A stretch of 13,925 nt of DNA from Thermodesulfovibrionales bacterium (GCA_022865525.1 JALHSV010000283.1:1-13925); one strand, 5' to 3'; shown: positions 6,315-13,925, counted from the first letter of the stretch. Notes: generated by a model from the letters alone, not told the origin. Made by a program: numbers and translations.

Positions 6315-9002
6315 ATGGCACTCCATCAAGATTTTCCGAAATCGCCATATACTGTAATTGACCCGGCCATCCGCTGGTTCCCCGCCGATGAAGCCTTGCG
6401 CGAGACCAGTATGGAAAAGTTGATGCCGCCGCTGGTATCGCAACTGCGCAAGAAGGTAAAAGAATGGCGGGATAGCGGCTATGCCGGAGCGACAAACACC
6501 AGCAAGAGCTTGCTTAACTGGTGGTTCGGTTTTCCCCATTTATTGCCCAAAGCGGATGGCTCAATGGCTGAGTTCCAGTATTATTTTGCCCAACGCGAAG
6601 CTATGGAGACAATTATTTTTTTATACGATGTAGTGGGAGTCAAAGACAAATTCGACATGATGCGTTTTGATAGCTCCGGCCTGGTTTCGGCTGGAATGTT
6701 CGATGAAACCTGGCGGCGCTTTGTGGTAAAAATGGCGACCGGCTCCGGGAAAACCAAAGTGCTGAGCCTGGTACTGGCCTGGAGTTTTTTTCATAAGCTG
6801 TATGAAGCGGATTCAGAACTGGCGCGTAATTTCTTGGTGATCGCTCCCAACATCATTGTCCTGGATCGCATCTACAAGGATTTTCAAGGTTTGCGCATTT
6901 TTATTAAAGATGATCCGATTTTGCCCGAAGATGGAGTGGATGGGCACAACTGGCGCGATGATTTTCAAATGACTCTGCATGTGCAGGATGATGTGAAGAT
7001 CACCCGCCCCACAGGAAACATCTTCCTGACCAACATCCACCGCGTCTATGCCGGCGATGACATTCCCGCTTCGCCCAATGACGAAAATACAATGGATTAT
7101 TTTTTGGGCAAGAAGCCAAGCGGGGCAACTACCGATTCCAAAGTGGATTTGGGCATGATTGTTCGCGATATCGATGAGCTGATGGTTCTCAATGATGAAG
7201 CACATCACATTCACGACCCGAAAATGGCCTGGTTCAAGTCAATCGAGGATATCCATAACCGCCTGAAACAAAAGGGGGCCGCTCTTTCCATGCAGGTTGA
7301 CACCACCGCAACCCCCAAGCATATCAATGGCGCGATATTCGTCCAAACGGTATCCGATTATCCATTGGTTGAAGCAATTTCTCAGAACGTGGTCAAACAT
7401 CCTGTCCTTCCTGATGCGGCCAGTCGCGCAAAATTGATTGAACGGCAAAGTGCCAAATACACCGAAAAATACGCCGACTATATTCACCTCGGCGTGATCG
7501 AGTGGCGCAAGGCATATGCCGAGCACGAAAAAATGGGCAAGAAAGCCATCTTGTTTGTCATGACCGATGATACCAGGAATTGCGATGATGTTGCCGAATA
7601 TCTTGAAAGTAATTATCAGGATCTGAAAGATGCGGTACTGGTCATTCACACCAAAAAGAACGGTGAAATATCTGAATCCAGCACAGGCAAGGACAAAGAG
7701 GAATTGGACAAGCTGCGCAAGCAAGCCAATGATATTGATAGTCTGGACAGCCCTTACAAGGCCATCATTTCCGTAATGGTGCTTAAAGAGGGTTGGGATG
7801 TGCGCAATGTTACCACGATTGTTGGTCTACGTCCTTATGCCGCGCAAAGCAACATTCTGCCGGAACAGACATTGGGCCGCGGCCTGCGCAAGATGTATCC
7901 TGGTTTCATCGAAGAATATGTCAGTGTGGTTGGGACAAATGCGTTTATGGACTTCGTTGAGTCGATTCAGGCAGAAGGCGTGGTGTTGGAGCGCAAGCCG
8001 ATGGGAGAGGGAACTCAACCTAAAACCCCATTGGTGGTTGAGGTTGACAACGAAAACGTCAAGAAAGATATTGCTGCCTTGGATATAGAAATCCCGGTGC
8101 TGACTCCGCGCGTTTATCGGGAATATAAAAATTTGGGAGCCCTTGATATTCGCGCCTTGGGTCATCAACGCGTGATCTATCTCCAGTTTTCTGAAGAAGA
8201 ACAGCGTGAGATCGTATTCAAGGACATCACCACCGGCCAAGTAACGCATACGACCATCCTTGATTCCGTTGGTGTTGCCGACTATAGCAGTGTAATCGGC
8301 TATTTTGCCCGGACAATCATGAAAGATTTAAGGTTGGTCAGCGGCTACAATGTGCTGTATGGAAAGGTAAAGGATTTTGTCAAAAATGAGCTTTTCGATC
8401 ACCCTGTGGAACTGGAAATTCCCAGCACCCTGCGCAACCTGTCTGAATTGGCGGCAACAAAAACTCTGATCGAGACGTTTAAAAAAGCAATTAATGCCCT
8501 TACCGTAAAAGAAAAAGGTGATGCGGAAATTCGTGATTCTATCAAGCTCAGGCAAACCCGTCCCTTCGTGGCCAAGGATCAGTGGTATCTTATCCCGAAA
8601 AAAAGTGTCTTTAACCGGATCATTGGCGATAGCCATTTCGAGTTGTTGTTCGCCCGCTTTCTTGAAGATTGTGATGATGTGGCCTCCTATGCCAAGAATT
8701 ATATGGCGGTGCATTTCAAGCTGGATTATGTCAATGCTGATGGAAACATCTCCAATTATTATCCTGATTTTATGGTCAAACTGACCGACAAACGAATTTT
8801 TATTGTTGAAACTAAGGGAGTTGAGGATTTAGATGTCCCGCTCAAAATGGCAAGACTGCGGCAATGGTGCATTGACATCAATCATGTACAAACAGCTATA
8901 AAATACGACTTCGTCTATGTGGACCAGGAAAATTTTGAAAAATTCCGACCGACGTCTTTCAAACAATTGATTGATGGTTTTAAAAATTTCAAGGGAGGAT
9001 AA
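6315..9002 (+). CDS. res: Type III restriction endonuclease subunit (Res): SF2 helicase plus PD-(D/E)XK nuclease
   Basis: The 895-residue product has the helicase motifs of Res in order: Walker A ATGSGKT (141-147), DEAH box (D294-H297, in LNDEAHHIH), motif III region DTTATPK (329-335), EGWDVRNV, and motif VI QTLGRGLRK (518-526). The C-terminus carries a nuclease site with P817-D818 (YYPDFMV) and E832-T833-K834 (IVETKG), the PD-ExK signature. Type III Res uses ATP to signal along DNA between head-to-head unmethylated sites and then cuts beside one; it needs Mod for recognition. All key residues are present, so it is probably active. It starts seven bases after the PIN stop with only a weak ribosome site, so it probably relies on coupled translation. 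Normally res directly follows mod; here three genes separate them. Confidence 0.92.
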   Translation: MALHQDFPKSPYTVIDPAIRWFPADEALRETSMEKLMPPLVSQLRKKVKEWRDSGYAGATNTSKSLLNWWFGFPHLLPKADGSMAEFQYYFAQREAMETIIFLYDVVGVKDKFDMMRFDSSGLVSAGMFDETWRRFVVKMATGSGKTKVLSLVLAWSFFHKLYEADSELARNFLVIAPNIIVLDRIYKDFQGLRIFIKDDPILPEDGVDGHNWRDDFQMTLHVQDDVKITRPTGNIFLTNIHRVYAGDDIPASPNDENTMDYFLGKKPSGATTDSKVDLGMIVRDIDELMVLNDEAHHIHDPKMAWFKSIEDIHNRLKQKGAALSMQVDTTATPKHINGAIFVQTVSDYPLVEAISQNVVKHPVLPDAASRAKLIERQSAKYTEKYADYIHLGVIEWRKAYAEHEKMGKKAILFVMTDDTRNCDDVAEYLESNYQDLKDAVLVIHTKKNGEISESSTGKDKEELDKLRKQANDIDSLDSPYKAIISVMVLKEGWDVRNVTTIVGLRPYAAQSNILPEQTLGRGLRKMYPGFIEEYVSVVGTNAFMDFVESIQAEGVVLERKPMGEGTQPKTPLVVEVDNENVKKDIAALDIEIPVLTPRVYREYKNLGALDIRALGHQRVIYLQFSEEEQREIVFKDITTGQVTHTTILDSVGVADYSSVIGYFARTIMKDLRLVSGYNVLYGKVKDFVKNELFDHPVELEIPSTLRNLSELAATKTLIETFKKAINALTVKEKGDAEIRDSIKLRQTRPFVAKDQWYLIPKKSVFNRIIGDSHFELLFARFLEDCDDVASYAKNYMAVHFKLDYVNADGNISNYYPDFMVKLTDKRIFIVETKGVEDLDVPLKMARLRQWCIDINHVQTAIKYDFVYVDQENFEKFRPTSFKQLIDGFKNFKGG

Positions 9003-9004
9003 AT

Positions 9005-10048
9005 ATGGCAACAGCAAAACCAATTACTTGGCAAATAACTGATGTAATCCAATGGTACAAAAAAAAAGAGCTGATAATCAATGAGCGGTTCCAACGATAT
9101 TCTGTTTGGACACCTCAGGCAAGAACATACCTGATAGACACAATATTACAGGAACTGCCAATTCCAAAAATTTTCATACGGACAAAATTGGATGCCAAGA
9201 GACAGACGAGTATTAGAGAGATCATAGACGGTCAGCAACGAATACGATCGATATGCGAGTTTGCGAATGACGAGTTTTTATTGACATCACGTTCAGAGAA
9301 GTTTAGAGGAATGAAGTACTCTAATCTATCTGAACAAGATCAGGAAAAGTTCTTAGGATATACTCTGACAATTGAGCATCTTTTAAATGCTTCAGATGAT
9401 GATGTTATCGATATTTTTGCCAGATTGAACTCGTACACTGTAACCTTGAACGCAGCAGAAATGCGCCATGCCAAGTACCAAACGGAATTCAAGTTTGCAG
9501 TGAGAAGGTGTTCTCAAATCCATAGGGGCTTTTTAGAGAAGTATGACATTTTTTCTACAAAACAACGGTTTAGGATGCTTGATGACGAATTTTTCTCTCA
9601 AGTTTACCAAGTGATCCATATAGGTGTTGTAGACGGGGGTCAGAAAAGTATTGATCGGTTTTATAAGCTCATGACTGACGAATACTTTGGAGAGAAGGAT
9701 GACAAGGAATTCAGGAAAAAGATAGACGAAGCTGTTAATTTCTTTGATAAGAATCTTTCTGCATTTCTTAAAGGTAATATAGCCAAACATTACCAGATAC
9801 TTATGATGTTTGCCGCTTATTTATATCAGAAATATTCTATTCCTAAAGGCCAGCTCGTGATCTTCCCTTCGAAAACAGGTTTAGACTCCGTTCAGAATAT
9901 AGTTAACAAGTTGGCAGATTTGGAGCGTGGCGTTGATTCTGCGGAAAAAGAACTTGAGAAGTTTATTAATGCATCATCCGCGTCTACACAACGTTTGTTA
10001 AGTCGTAAAGTTCGCTTCGAGGTATTCTCACTTATTTTCGGGAAATAG
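9005..10048 (+). CDS. DUF262 family protein (short form without HNH domain)
   Basis: The 347-residue product has the DUF262 hallmark IIDGQQRIRSI (D75-G76-Q77-Q78-R79) after the early NERFQRYSVW stretch, as in the N-terminal NTPase-like half of GmrSD and SspE-type restriction proteins. The DUF1524/HNH nuclease half found in the long forms is missing; the C-terminal 150 residues are helical with no nuclease motif I can see. GGGAGG (8993-8998) precedes ATG 9005, two bases after the res stop. Samples of the gene are 33-42% G+C, lower than the flanking loci. Short DUF262 proteins are commonly encoded beside a HEPN protein, and the next gene starts directly at its stop. It probably acts as the sensing or regulatory half of that pair. 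Confidence 0.8.
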   Translation: MATAKPITWQITDVIQWYKKKELIINERFQRYSVWTPQARTYLIDTILQELPIPKIFIRTKLDAKRQTSIREIIDGQQRIRSICEFANDEFLLTSRSEKFRGMKYSNLSEQDQEKFLGYTLTIEHLLNASDDDVIDIFARLNSYTVTLNAAEMRHAKYQTEFKFAVRRCSQIHRGFLEKYDIFSTKQRFRMLDDEFFSQVYQVIHIGVVDGGQKSIDRFYKLMTDEYFGEKDDKEFRKKIDEAVNFFDKNLSAFLKGNIAKHYQILMMFAAYLYQKYSIPKGQLVIFPSKTGLDSVQNIVNKLADLERGVDSAEKELEKFINASSASTQRLLSRKVRFEVFSLIFGK

Positions 10049-10663
10049 ATGAAATCGTTACTTCGGATAGCCTGTAGATTTGAACAGGCGTGCTTAGCCT
10101 TAGACCAAAAAGTGGCATATGCATTGACCCTCTATCCCTCAAACCCCGTCATCGCAAAGTCGATTATTGCATATTGCATAATTAAGCTCCATGATCAATG
10201 GAATTCTCGTTGCAGAGAACTAATACTTAAATCAGCTCTTGGGAACTGCAGAACACTATCAGGTACATTACTACCAAGAGCCACTCCAATTAATCCCGTC
10301 CAAAAGCTTAGAAACATTTGGTCCCGTAATAAGCCCATGGATGTCTCGTGGGAACCAGATTGGCACGTCCCAGCTGTTTCTGTGCGTGCTGCGACGTTGC
10401 TTGGGATAGCGAATTCCCAGACTGTTACAAATGCGATTTCTGCCGTCACTATTGTGGATAGCCTCAGGTGGACCAGAAACGTAGTGACCCATGAACTTCC
10501 CCGAACCTATAAAATGTTTCGTAAAATCCAGTCTAGCTTGTTCAATCCACCAAGTCTTTGTCCTTCTGACTATGTAATACAGAGAATACCTGGAACTACT
10601 GATCTAATTATTGATATCTGGATGGATGAAATGAAGTTGGCGCTGAGAGCGGCTATAAGATAA
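10049..10663 (+). CDS. Probable HEPN-type RNase partner of the DUF262 protein
   Basis: The 204-residue product is not clearly assignable by overall sequence, but it contains RNVVTH (R143 to H148), an R-X4-H motif with a polar residue after the Arg, as in HEPN ribonucleases, within a helical context (SLRWTRNVVTHELPRTYKMF). An earlier helical segment (IIKLHDQWNSRCRELIL) could be the other half of the four-helix bundle. The start codon follows the DUF262 stop with no gap and no strong ribosome site, implying coupled translation. DUF262 genes paired with HEPN genes (MAE_28990/MAE_18760-like) are a known neighbourhood, and this supports the call more than similarity does. No membrane segment is seen. 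It is the last gene of the operon; no clear terminator follows. Confidence 0.5.
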   Translation: MKSLLRIACRFEQACLALDQKVAYALTLYPSNPVIAKSIIAYCIIKLHDQWNSRCRELILKSALGNCRTLSGTLLPRATPINPVQKLRNIWSRNKPMDVSWEPDWHVPAVSVRAATLLGIANSQTVTNAISAVTIVDSLRWTRNVVTHELPRTYKMFRKIQSSLFNPPSLCPSDYVIQRIPGTTDLIIDIWMDEMKLALRAAIR

Positions 10664-10740
10664 TGGGGTCACAGGGAATCTTGCTTTTGACTATATAATT
10701 GTCGTGATAAAAAAAATGGCCACGGGGCTTGAAATAGCAG

Positions 10741-10860
10741 GAGATCGCCAAGTTGCCTGAGTCCGCGGCCGTAAATATTAACGCGCTTGGTTAGCTGGAG
10801 CACTATGAATTCGAACGCGGCAACCTGATGCGGATCAAGGAGATCATCCGCAGCCACTGA
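10741..10860 (+). pseudogene. Decayed 3' end of an unknown gene
   Basis: One frame reads EIAKLPESAAVNINALG, then TAG at 10792-10794, then LEHYEFERGNLMRIKEII and RSH before TGA at 10858-10860. Further upstream the same frame has several stops. The last 36 bases are the right copy of the island-bracketing duplication. The sequence looks like a coding tail that has lost function. I do not recognise the family. Bases 10664-10740 hold nothing I can assign. Confidence 0.35.
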
Positions 10861-10862
10861 AC
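10827..10862. repeat. Right copy of the duplicated sequence bracketing the island
   Basis: This matches 323-360 in direct orientation, with identical blocks at 10835-10845 and 10847-10862. It lies at the end of the decayed frame above and 15 bases before the convergent membrane-protein gene. Together the two copies enclose about 10.5 kb holding all the defence genes. Confidence 0.6.
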
Positions 10863-10877
10863 TTCCGCCGAGCAACA

Positions 10878-11777
10878 CTATTTGTTCCAACGATCCAGTT
10901 CCAGGCGGTATTTCTGCTGGACAGCGCGCATCTGGCCCGGGTAGACACCGGCCCGGTGCGCCTTCTCCCACGCCGCTTCCATGCCGGCATCGATCTCGGC
11001 CGCCAGGGTTTCCATGTCCTGGATCATCATCCGGCATTCGGGAGTATCGGCGGCATTGATGGTGGTATAAATGCCGAACCATTGACGGCCAAAAGCATTG
11101 CCGGACGTCACGGCGATCGTCCCCTGGCAGAAGTCGCTGTATTTTTGCCACAGGGTATCGATCTCATCGGCCTTGTAAGCCATTTCGCGTGCCTCCCGGT
11201 CATATTCATGAACGCCCGCTTGGCGCGTCCGGGCGTAGCCTGGCGCATCGTCACTATCTTCCCGGGCCGTCTCACCCAGCACCGCGGCTGGTATTTCCGC
11301 ACTGGCCGGGCTTTCATTCTTACCGGGAGCGATTTCAATGGTCTCGTCATCACCGGATACGACATTGACAGGCGGCGGCAAGGTGGACGGGGCCTCCGCG
11401 TTGGTATCGACTACCCGCCGCGCGGCCGCGGCCTCGATTTCGCGCTTCCTTTTATCCAGGTAAGCGGCGGCATCGCGGGCAATGATTTTAATGGCATAGT
11501 CCCCTTTGAAACGGTGAAAAATCAAGTCATTGAAGCCGCTGGCAGCCGAAAAATAACTGATCGATTTTCCTTCCCGAAAAGTTTTGACCAGACCGATATC
11601 TTCGGTACTGCCGCTGATCTGGACAACTTTACCCACATAAATCCCCTGGCTGGCAGCGGAACGGAAATACAGGACCGCTAAAACCGCCGCGCCGGCAATC
11701 AAGATCAGCGCTATGACGAAAAATATTTTTTTGCGGTGGACAAAGTAGCTTTCTTTGTAGGGCCTGATCTCGGCCAT
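10878..11777 (-). CDS. Membrane-anchored protein of unknown function
   Basis: The 299-residue product has a short cytoplasmic N-terminus with basic residues (VHRKK), one strong transmembrane helix (about 18-38, IFFVIALILIAGAAVLAVLYF), then a soluble part that should lie outside the membrane. Residues about 43-125 look like a small alpha/beta domain (GIYVGKVVQISGS), 125-200 are low-complexity, rich in Ala, Pro and acidic residues and probably disordered, and 200-299 are helical with two Cys. I recognise no family. ATG 11777 is preceded by GGAGGTGA. It lies 47 bases after thiE on the same strand and may share its transcript, but nothing in it points to thiamine. GC-rich codon use matches the host side. 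Confidence 0.7.
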   Translation of the reverse strand: MAEIRPYKESYFVHRKKIFFVIALILIAGAAVLAVLYFRSAASQGIYVGKVVQISGSTEDIGLVKTFREGKSISYFSAASGFNDLIFHRFKGDYAIKIIARDAAAYLDKRKREIEAAAARRVVDTNAEAPSTLPPPVNVVSGDDETIEIAPGKNESPASAEIPAAVLGETAREDSDDAPGYARTRQAGVHEYDREAREMAYKADEIDTLWQKYSDFCQGTIAVTSGNAFGRQWFGIYTTINAADTPECRMMIQDMETLAAEIDAGMEAAWEKAHRAGVYPGQMRAVQQKYRLELDRWNK

Positions 11778-11824
11778 GATTCACCTCCGGATGGGAAAAT
11801 TGTAGGAAAATCGCCAGCCCAAAG

Positions 11825-12595
11825 TCAATCGGCCTCTCTTTCCGTCGCCGCCCGCAACACCTTGTTGACGGAACAGACCGTTTGAGCTGTTTCCTTCTGG
11901 AATTCCCGCACCATGGCTACATTTACGGCCCCGGCCCTGCTGATCCCGGCTAGGTTTTGCAGGGTGATGCCGCCGATAGCCACGAACGGAATGGTGATTG
12001 CGGCAGCGACTTGGCAAAGAGTCTCCAGGCCGATGGGCGGATAGTTTTCCTTGGTCGGGGTGGCGAAGACCGGGCCGATGCCGATGTAATGCGCTCCCTG
12101 GCCCTGGGCTTCCACGGCCTGGTCCAGGGAGTGGGTGGACCTACCGATCAGGAAACCGGCCGGAACGATCTTCCTAGCCTCGGTGATGCCTAGGTCATCT
12201 TGGCCCAAGTGTACGCCGTCGGCCGCGGAGAGCAGGGCGGTATCGATGTGATCGTTGACGATGAACAGGGCGCCATGCTGACGGGTGACCCGGCGGATGG
12301 CGCGGGCGATTTCCAAGCGCCGCGGCGGCGGGGCGGTTTTGTCACGGTATTGGATGACGCGCGCGCCCCCTGAGCAGGCCTGTTCAGCGATCTGCAGATG
12401 GTCCTGACTGGTGATGACGTATGCTCCCCAGGGAAACTGTAGATCCACGGCTGGCAACCCGGAAGCGACCGCCATGGCCGGAACCGGATTTTCATAAACC
12501 GGCAATTGGCATGACGGACAATAGCCGCGATCCGTGTTTTCCAAGCGACGCTTTTCCAATCGCTGGCCGCAGCGCGGGCAATGATTATTGGTCAT
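11825..12595 (-). CDS. thiE: Thiamine-phosphate synthase with an N-terminal Nudix-type zinc ribbon
   Basis: ThiE joins the pyrimidine (HMP-PP) and thiazole (HET-P) halves of thiamine to give thiamine phosphate. From about residue 57 the 256-residue product is a complete ThiE barrel: VIQYRDK (80-86), FIVNDHIDTALL with N114-D115, ADGVHLGQDD (125-134), IGRSTHS, GIGPVFATPTK (172-182) and VAIGGI. The N-terminal extension is unusual: C6-C9 and C26-C29 form a zinc ribbon (CPRCG and YCPSC), followed by VYENPVPAMAV, closely like the ribbon and linker at the front of Nudix pyrophosphatases, but the Nudix box itself is absent. The start codon overlaps the stop of thi4 by one base (TGATG), so the two are translationally coupled. 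Catalytic residues look intact. Confidence 0.88.
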   Translation of the reverse strand: MTNNHCPRCGQRLEKRRLENTDRGYCPSCQLPVYENPVPAMAVASGLPAVDLQFPWGAYVITSQDHLQIAEQACSGGARVIQYRDKTAPPPRRLEIARAIRRVTRQHGALFIVNDHIDTALLSAADGVHLGQDDLGITEARKIVPAGFLIGRSTHSLDQAVEAQGQGAHYIGIGPVFATPTKENYPPIGLETLCQVAAAITIPFVAIGGITLQNLAGISRAGAVNVAMVREFQKETAQTVCSVNKVLRAATEREAD

Positions 12596-13383
12596 CAGCG
12601 AAGTTTCTTGAGCAGCTCCCCAGCCGCTTTCTCTCCGGACAGGAGCATGCCGCCGAAAACCGGACCCATGCGCGGCGCGCCCATGGCCGCGTTGGCGGCC
12701 ATGCCGGCCACGAACAGGCCGGGGAAGATCTCCCCGGTGTTGACGATGGTCAGTTCTTCGCCCCTATCGGCCCACATCGACATTTCGCCCATCACCTGGC
12801 CGCTGGCCGTGTTGAGCTTGGCGTCCATCTTGCGGCTGACGATCGAGCAGACCTCGGCCGGATGGCCGCTGCCGTCGACGGTGTATCTAGCGCGGATGGT
12901 CAGCGGATCGACATGCAGGCCGGCGTGCTCGACCGGGGCCCATTGCAGCACCAGGCCGTTCACCCGCTTCTGCCCCTGCTGCTCGCGGAACATGACATCG
13001 ACGACACGCACCAGGTTGAAGATCGGTGTTCCCGCCCGCACGCAGGCCGAGATCAAAGTAGACACGCATTCCACGCTGTCGGCCGTGAAATAGCCTTTTT
13101 CGTAGGCTTGAGTGCGGACATTCATTTTCTGCAGCAGGGGCAGGGCCGTTTCCTGGATGACGATCTCGTTGAACATCATGCCGCCGCCCCACATGCCGCC
13201 CCCTGGGGCCAGCTTGGATTCGAAGAGGGCGGTCTTAATGCCGGCGCGACCGAGCAGAGTGCCACAGACCAGGTTGGCCGGGCCGGCACCGACCAGGGCC
13301 ACGTCGACTTCCAAACAGGAGAGAAGCTTCTTGAAATAATTATCAATGATGGCTCGCGAGATCTTTACATCGTCAAGTTGCAT
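12595..13383 (-). CDS. thi4: Thi4-family thiazole synthase, sulfide-dependent type
   Basis: The 262-residue product makes the thiamine thiazole (as its adenylated precursor) from NAD, glycine and sulfur. It opens with MQLDDVKISRAI, then the dinucleotide site ALVGAGPAN (G32, G34), the Gly-rich KLAPGGGMWGGGMMF loop, and ends with AGMAANAAMGAPRMGPVFGGM, all typical of Thi4. Where yeast Thi4 has the suicidal sulfur-donor Cys205, this protein has His157 in GLHVDP, as in the methanococcal enzyme that uses free sulfide and turns over repeatedly. I chose ATG 13383 over the in-frame ATG at 13467 because AGGAG lies four bases upstream of it and the extra 28 residues are not family-like. It is the first gene of a minus-strand thi4-thiE pair, divergent from thiM. 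Confidence 0.88.
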   Translation of the reverse strand: MQLDDVKISRAIIDNYFKKLLSCLEVDVALVGAGPANLVCGTLLGRAGIKTALFESKLAPGGGMWGGGMMFNEIVIQETALPLLQKMNVRTQAYEKGYFTADSVECVSTLISACVRAGTPIFNLVRVVDVMFREQQGQKRVNGLVLQWAPVEHAGLHVDPLTIRARYTVDGSGHPAEVCSIVSRKMDAKLNTASGQVMGEMSMWADRGEELTIVNTGEIFPGLFVAGMAANAAMGAPRMGPVFGGMLLSGEKAAGELLKKLR

Positions 13384-13406
13384 GGGGCTCCTTTTTCCGA
13401 ATGCTA

Positions 13407-13435
13407 AGTTTAAGCCAAAAGCCCGCAAAAAACAA
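13407..13435 (-). promoter_or_regulatory. Weak promoter candidate for thi4-thiE
   Basis: On the minus strand TTGTTT (13435-13430) and TAAACT (13412-13407) are 17 bases apart, about 24 bases before the thi4 start. The match to consensus is moderate. The whole divergent gap (13384-13511, 128 bases) shows no CTGAGA or other TPP-riboswitch core that I can see, so control may be at the promoter only. Confidence 0.3.
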
Positions 13436-13511
13436 GCCTGAATTCCAGAGAGAAAAACGCGGCCCATCGGCAGCGGATGGACTTTGATCCACGGCTGTAA
13501 TAAAATAGATC

Positions 13512-13925
13512 ATGCGCATATCTGCCAAGGATATCGACCAAAATCTCGAGCTTGTTCGCCGCCAGTCTCCCCTGGTGCACAACATCACCAATTACGTGGT
13601 CATGAACCTGACCGCTAACGCCCTGCTGGCCGTGGGTGCCTCGCCGGTCATGGCCCATGCCCGGGAAGAAGTGGAGGACATGGTCAATATCGCCTCGGCC
13701 CTGGTCATCAATATCGGGACATTGAGCACACCTTGGATCCACTCCATGTCAAAGGCAGCCCGGCAAGCCCAAAAAAAAGGCATTCCCATTGTCTACGACC
13801 CGGTGGGCGCCGGCGCCACCCCGTTCCGCACGCAAACGATCCGTGAACTGATTCAAGCCGAGGCGCCGACCATTCTGCGCGGCAATGCCTCGGAGATCAT
13901 GGCCATCAGCGATGACCAGTCAAAA
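13512..13925 (+). CDS. thiM: Hydroxyethylthiazole kinase, N-terminal part (3' end cut off)
   Basis: The frame is open from ATG 13512 to the window edge, giving the first 138 residues of ThiM, which phosphorylates hydroxyethylthiazole so that ThiE can use salvaged thiazole. Family motifs are clear: PLVHNITNYVVMN (20-32), GASPVMAHA (42-50), LVINIGT (64-70), VYDPVGAGAT (94-103) and ILRGNASEI (121-129). The full enzyme is about 260-270 residues, so roughly half is outside the window. The ribosome site is weak. It is divergent from thi4-thiE, so the locus combines thiazole synthesis, salvage and coupling. Confidence 0.93.
   Translation, partial: MRISAKDIDQNLELVRRQSPLVHNITNYVVMNLTANALLAVGASPVMAHAREEVEDMVNIASALVINIGTLSTPWIHSMSKAARQAQKKGIPIVYDPVGAGATPFRTQTIRELIQAEAPTILRGNASEIMAISDDQSK

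Noticed and set aside
10801..10860. Sigma-54 activator tail, from a loose likeness of the YEFERGNLMRIKEII stretch to the family's GNVREL segment
   Set aside because: The Trp-Pro/Phe-Pro before GN and the REL core are missing, and only 21 residues are available.
10956..11681. Plus-strand frame of 241 codons opposite the membrane-anchored protein
   Set aside because: The minus-strand gene has a strong ribosome site, a transmembrane helix and sensible domain layout; the opposite frame shows none.
12421..13407. Long plus-strand frame (328 codons) opposite thi4 and thiE
   Set aside because: It lies antisense to two genes with clear family motifs in GC-rich DNA, where long shadow frames are expected; its peptide is low in family-like pattern.
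13384..13467. 28-residue N-terminal extension of Thi4
   Set aside because: The downstream ATG has AGGAG in place and matches the usual family start; the extension covers the promoter-like region.
13384..13511. TPP riboswitch in the divergent gap between thi4 and thiM
   Set aside because: Neither strand shows the CTGAGA element or the conserved second half expected of the TPP aptamer, and the gap is short for two leaders.

Overview
The window looks like a chromosome segment of an anaerobic, fairly GC-rich bacterium. The left edge carries the end of a V-type (not F-type) ATP synthase proteolipid gene. The right edge carries a thiamine locus whose thiazole synthase is the Thi4 type with His in place of the sulfur-donating Cys, the sulfide-using form typical of anaerobes. 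Aminicenantes/Acidobacteriota-like lineages would fit, but this is inference; no rRNA or other marker is present.

Layout. 1-154: tail of the V-ATPase subunit K gene. 155-526: non-coding, with a six-unit GGGTNNA heptamer array and one copy of a short duplicated sequence. 527-1990: a DUF4062 / GHKL-ATPase / winged-helix protein. 1991-2371: a decayed coding remnant, then an AT-rich promoter region with a well-spaced -35/-10 pair, 12-bp direct repeats and an inverted repeat. 2372-10663: seven same-strand genes with gaps of 12 bases or fewer, or overlaps, so probably one operon: type III methyltransferase (mod), GHKL ATPase with an STAS-like N-terminus, STAS-like DUF4325 protein, PIN nuclease, type III restriction helicase-nuclease (res), DUF262 protein, and a probable HEPN protein. 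10664-10877: decayed remnant with the second copy of the duplicated sequence. 10878-13383 (minus strand): thi4, thiE and a membrane-anchored protein of unknown function. 13512-13925 (plus strand): start of thiM, cut by the window edge.

The stretch 323-10862 behaves like a defence island inserted between housekeeping loci. Hand-counted 60-base samples are about 33-42% G+C in the DUF262 gene, against about 60% in the ATPase gene and 78% in one thi4 sample, and related 36-38 bp sequences bracket it. Mod and Res form a complete-looking type III restriction-modification pair. The unusual part is the insertion of a three-gene GHKL ATPase / STAS / PIN nuclease module between mod and res. GHKL plus STAS is the chemistry of anti-sigma partner switching, so this module may gate a toxic nuclease in step with restriction. 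The DUF262-HEPN pair at the operon's end would be a second effector unit. Other notable points are a low-GC patch over the likely target-recognition domain of Mod, a REP-like hairpin repeat translated in frame inside Mod, and a Nudix-type zinc ribbon fused to ThiE.
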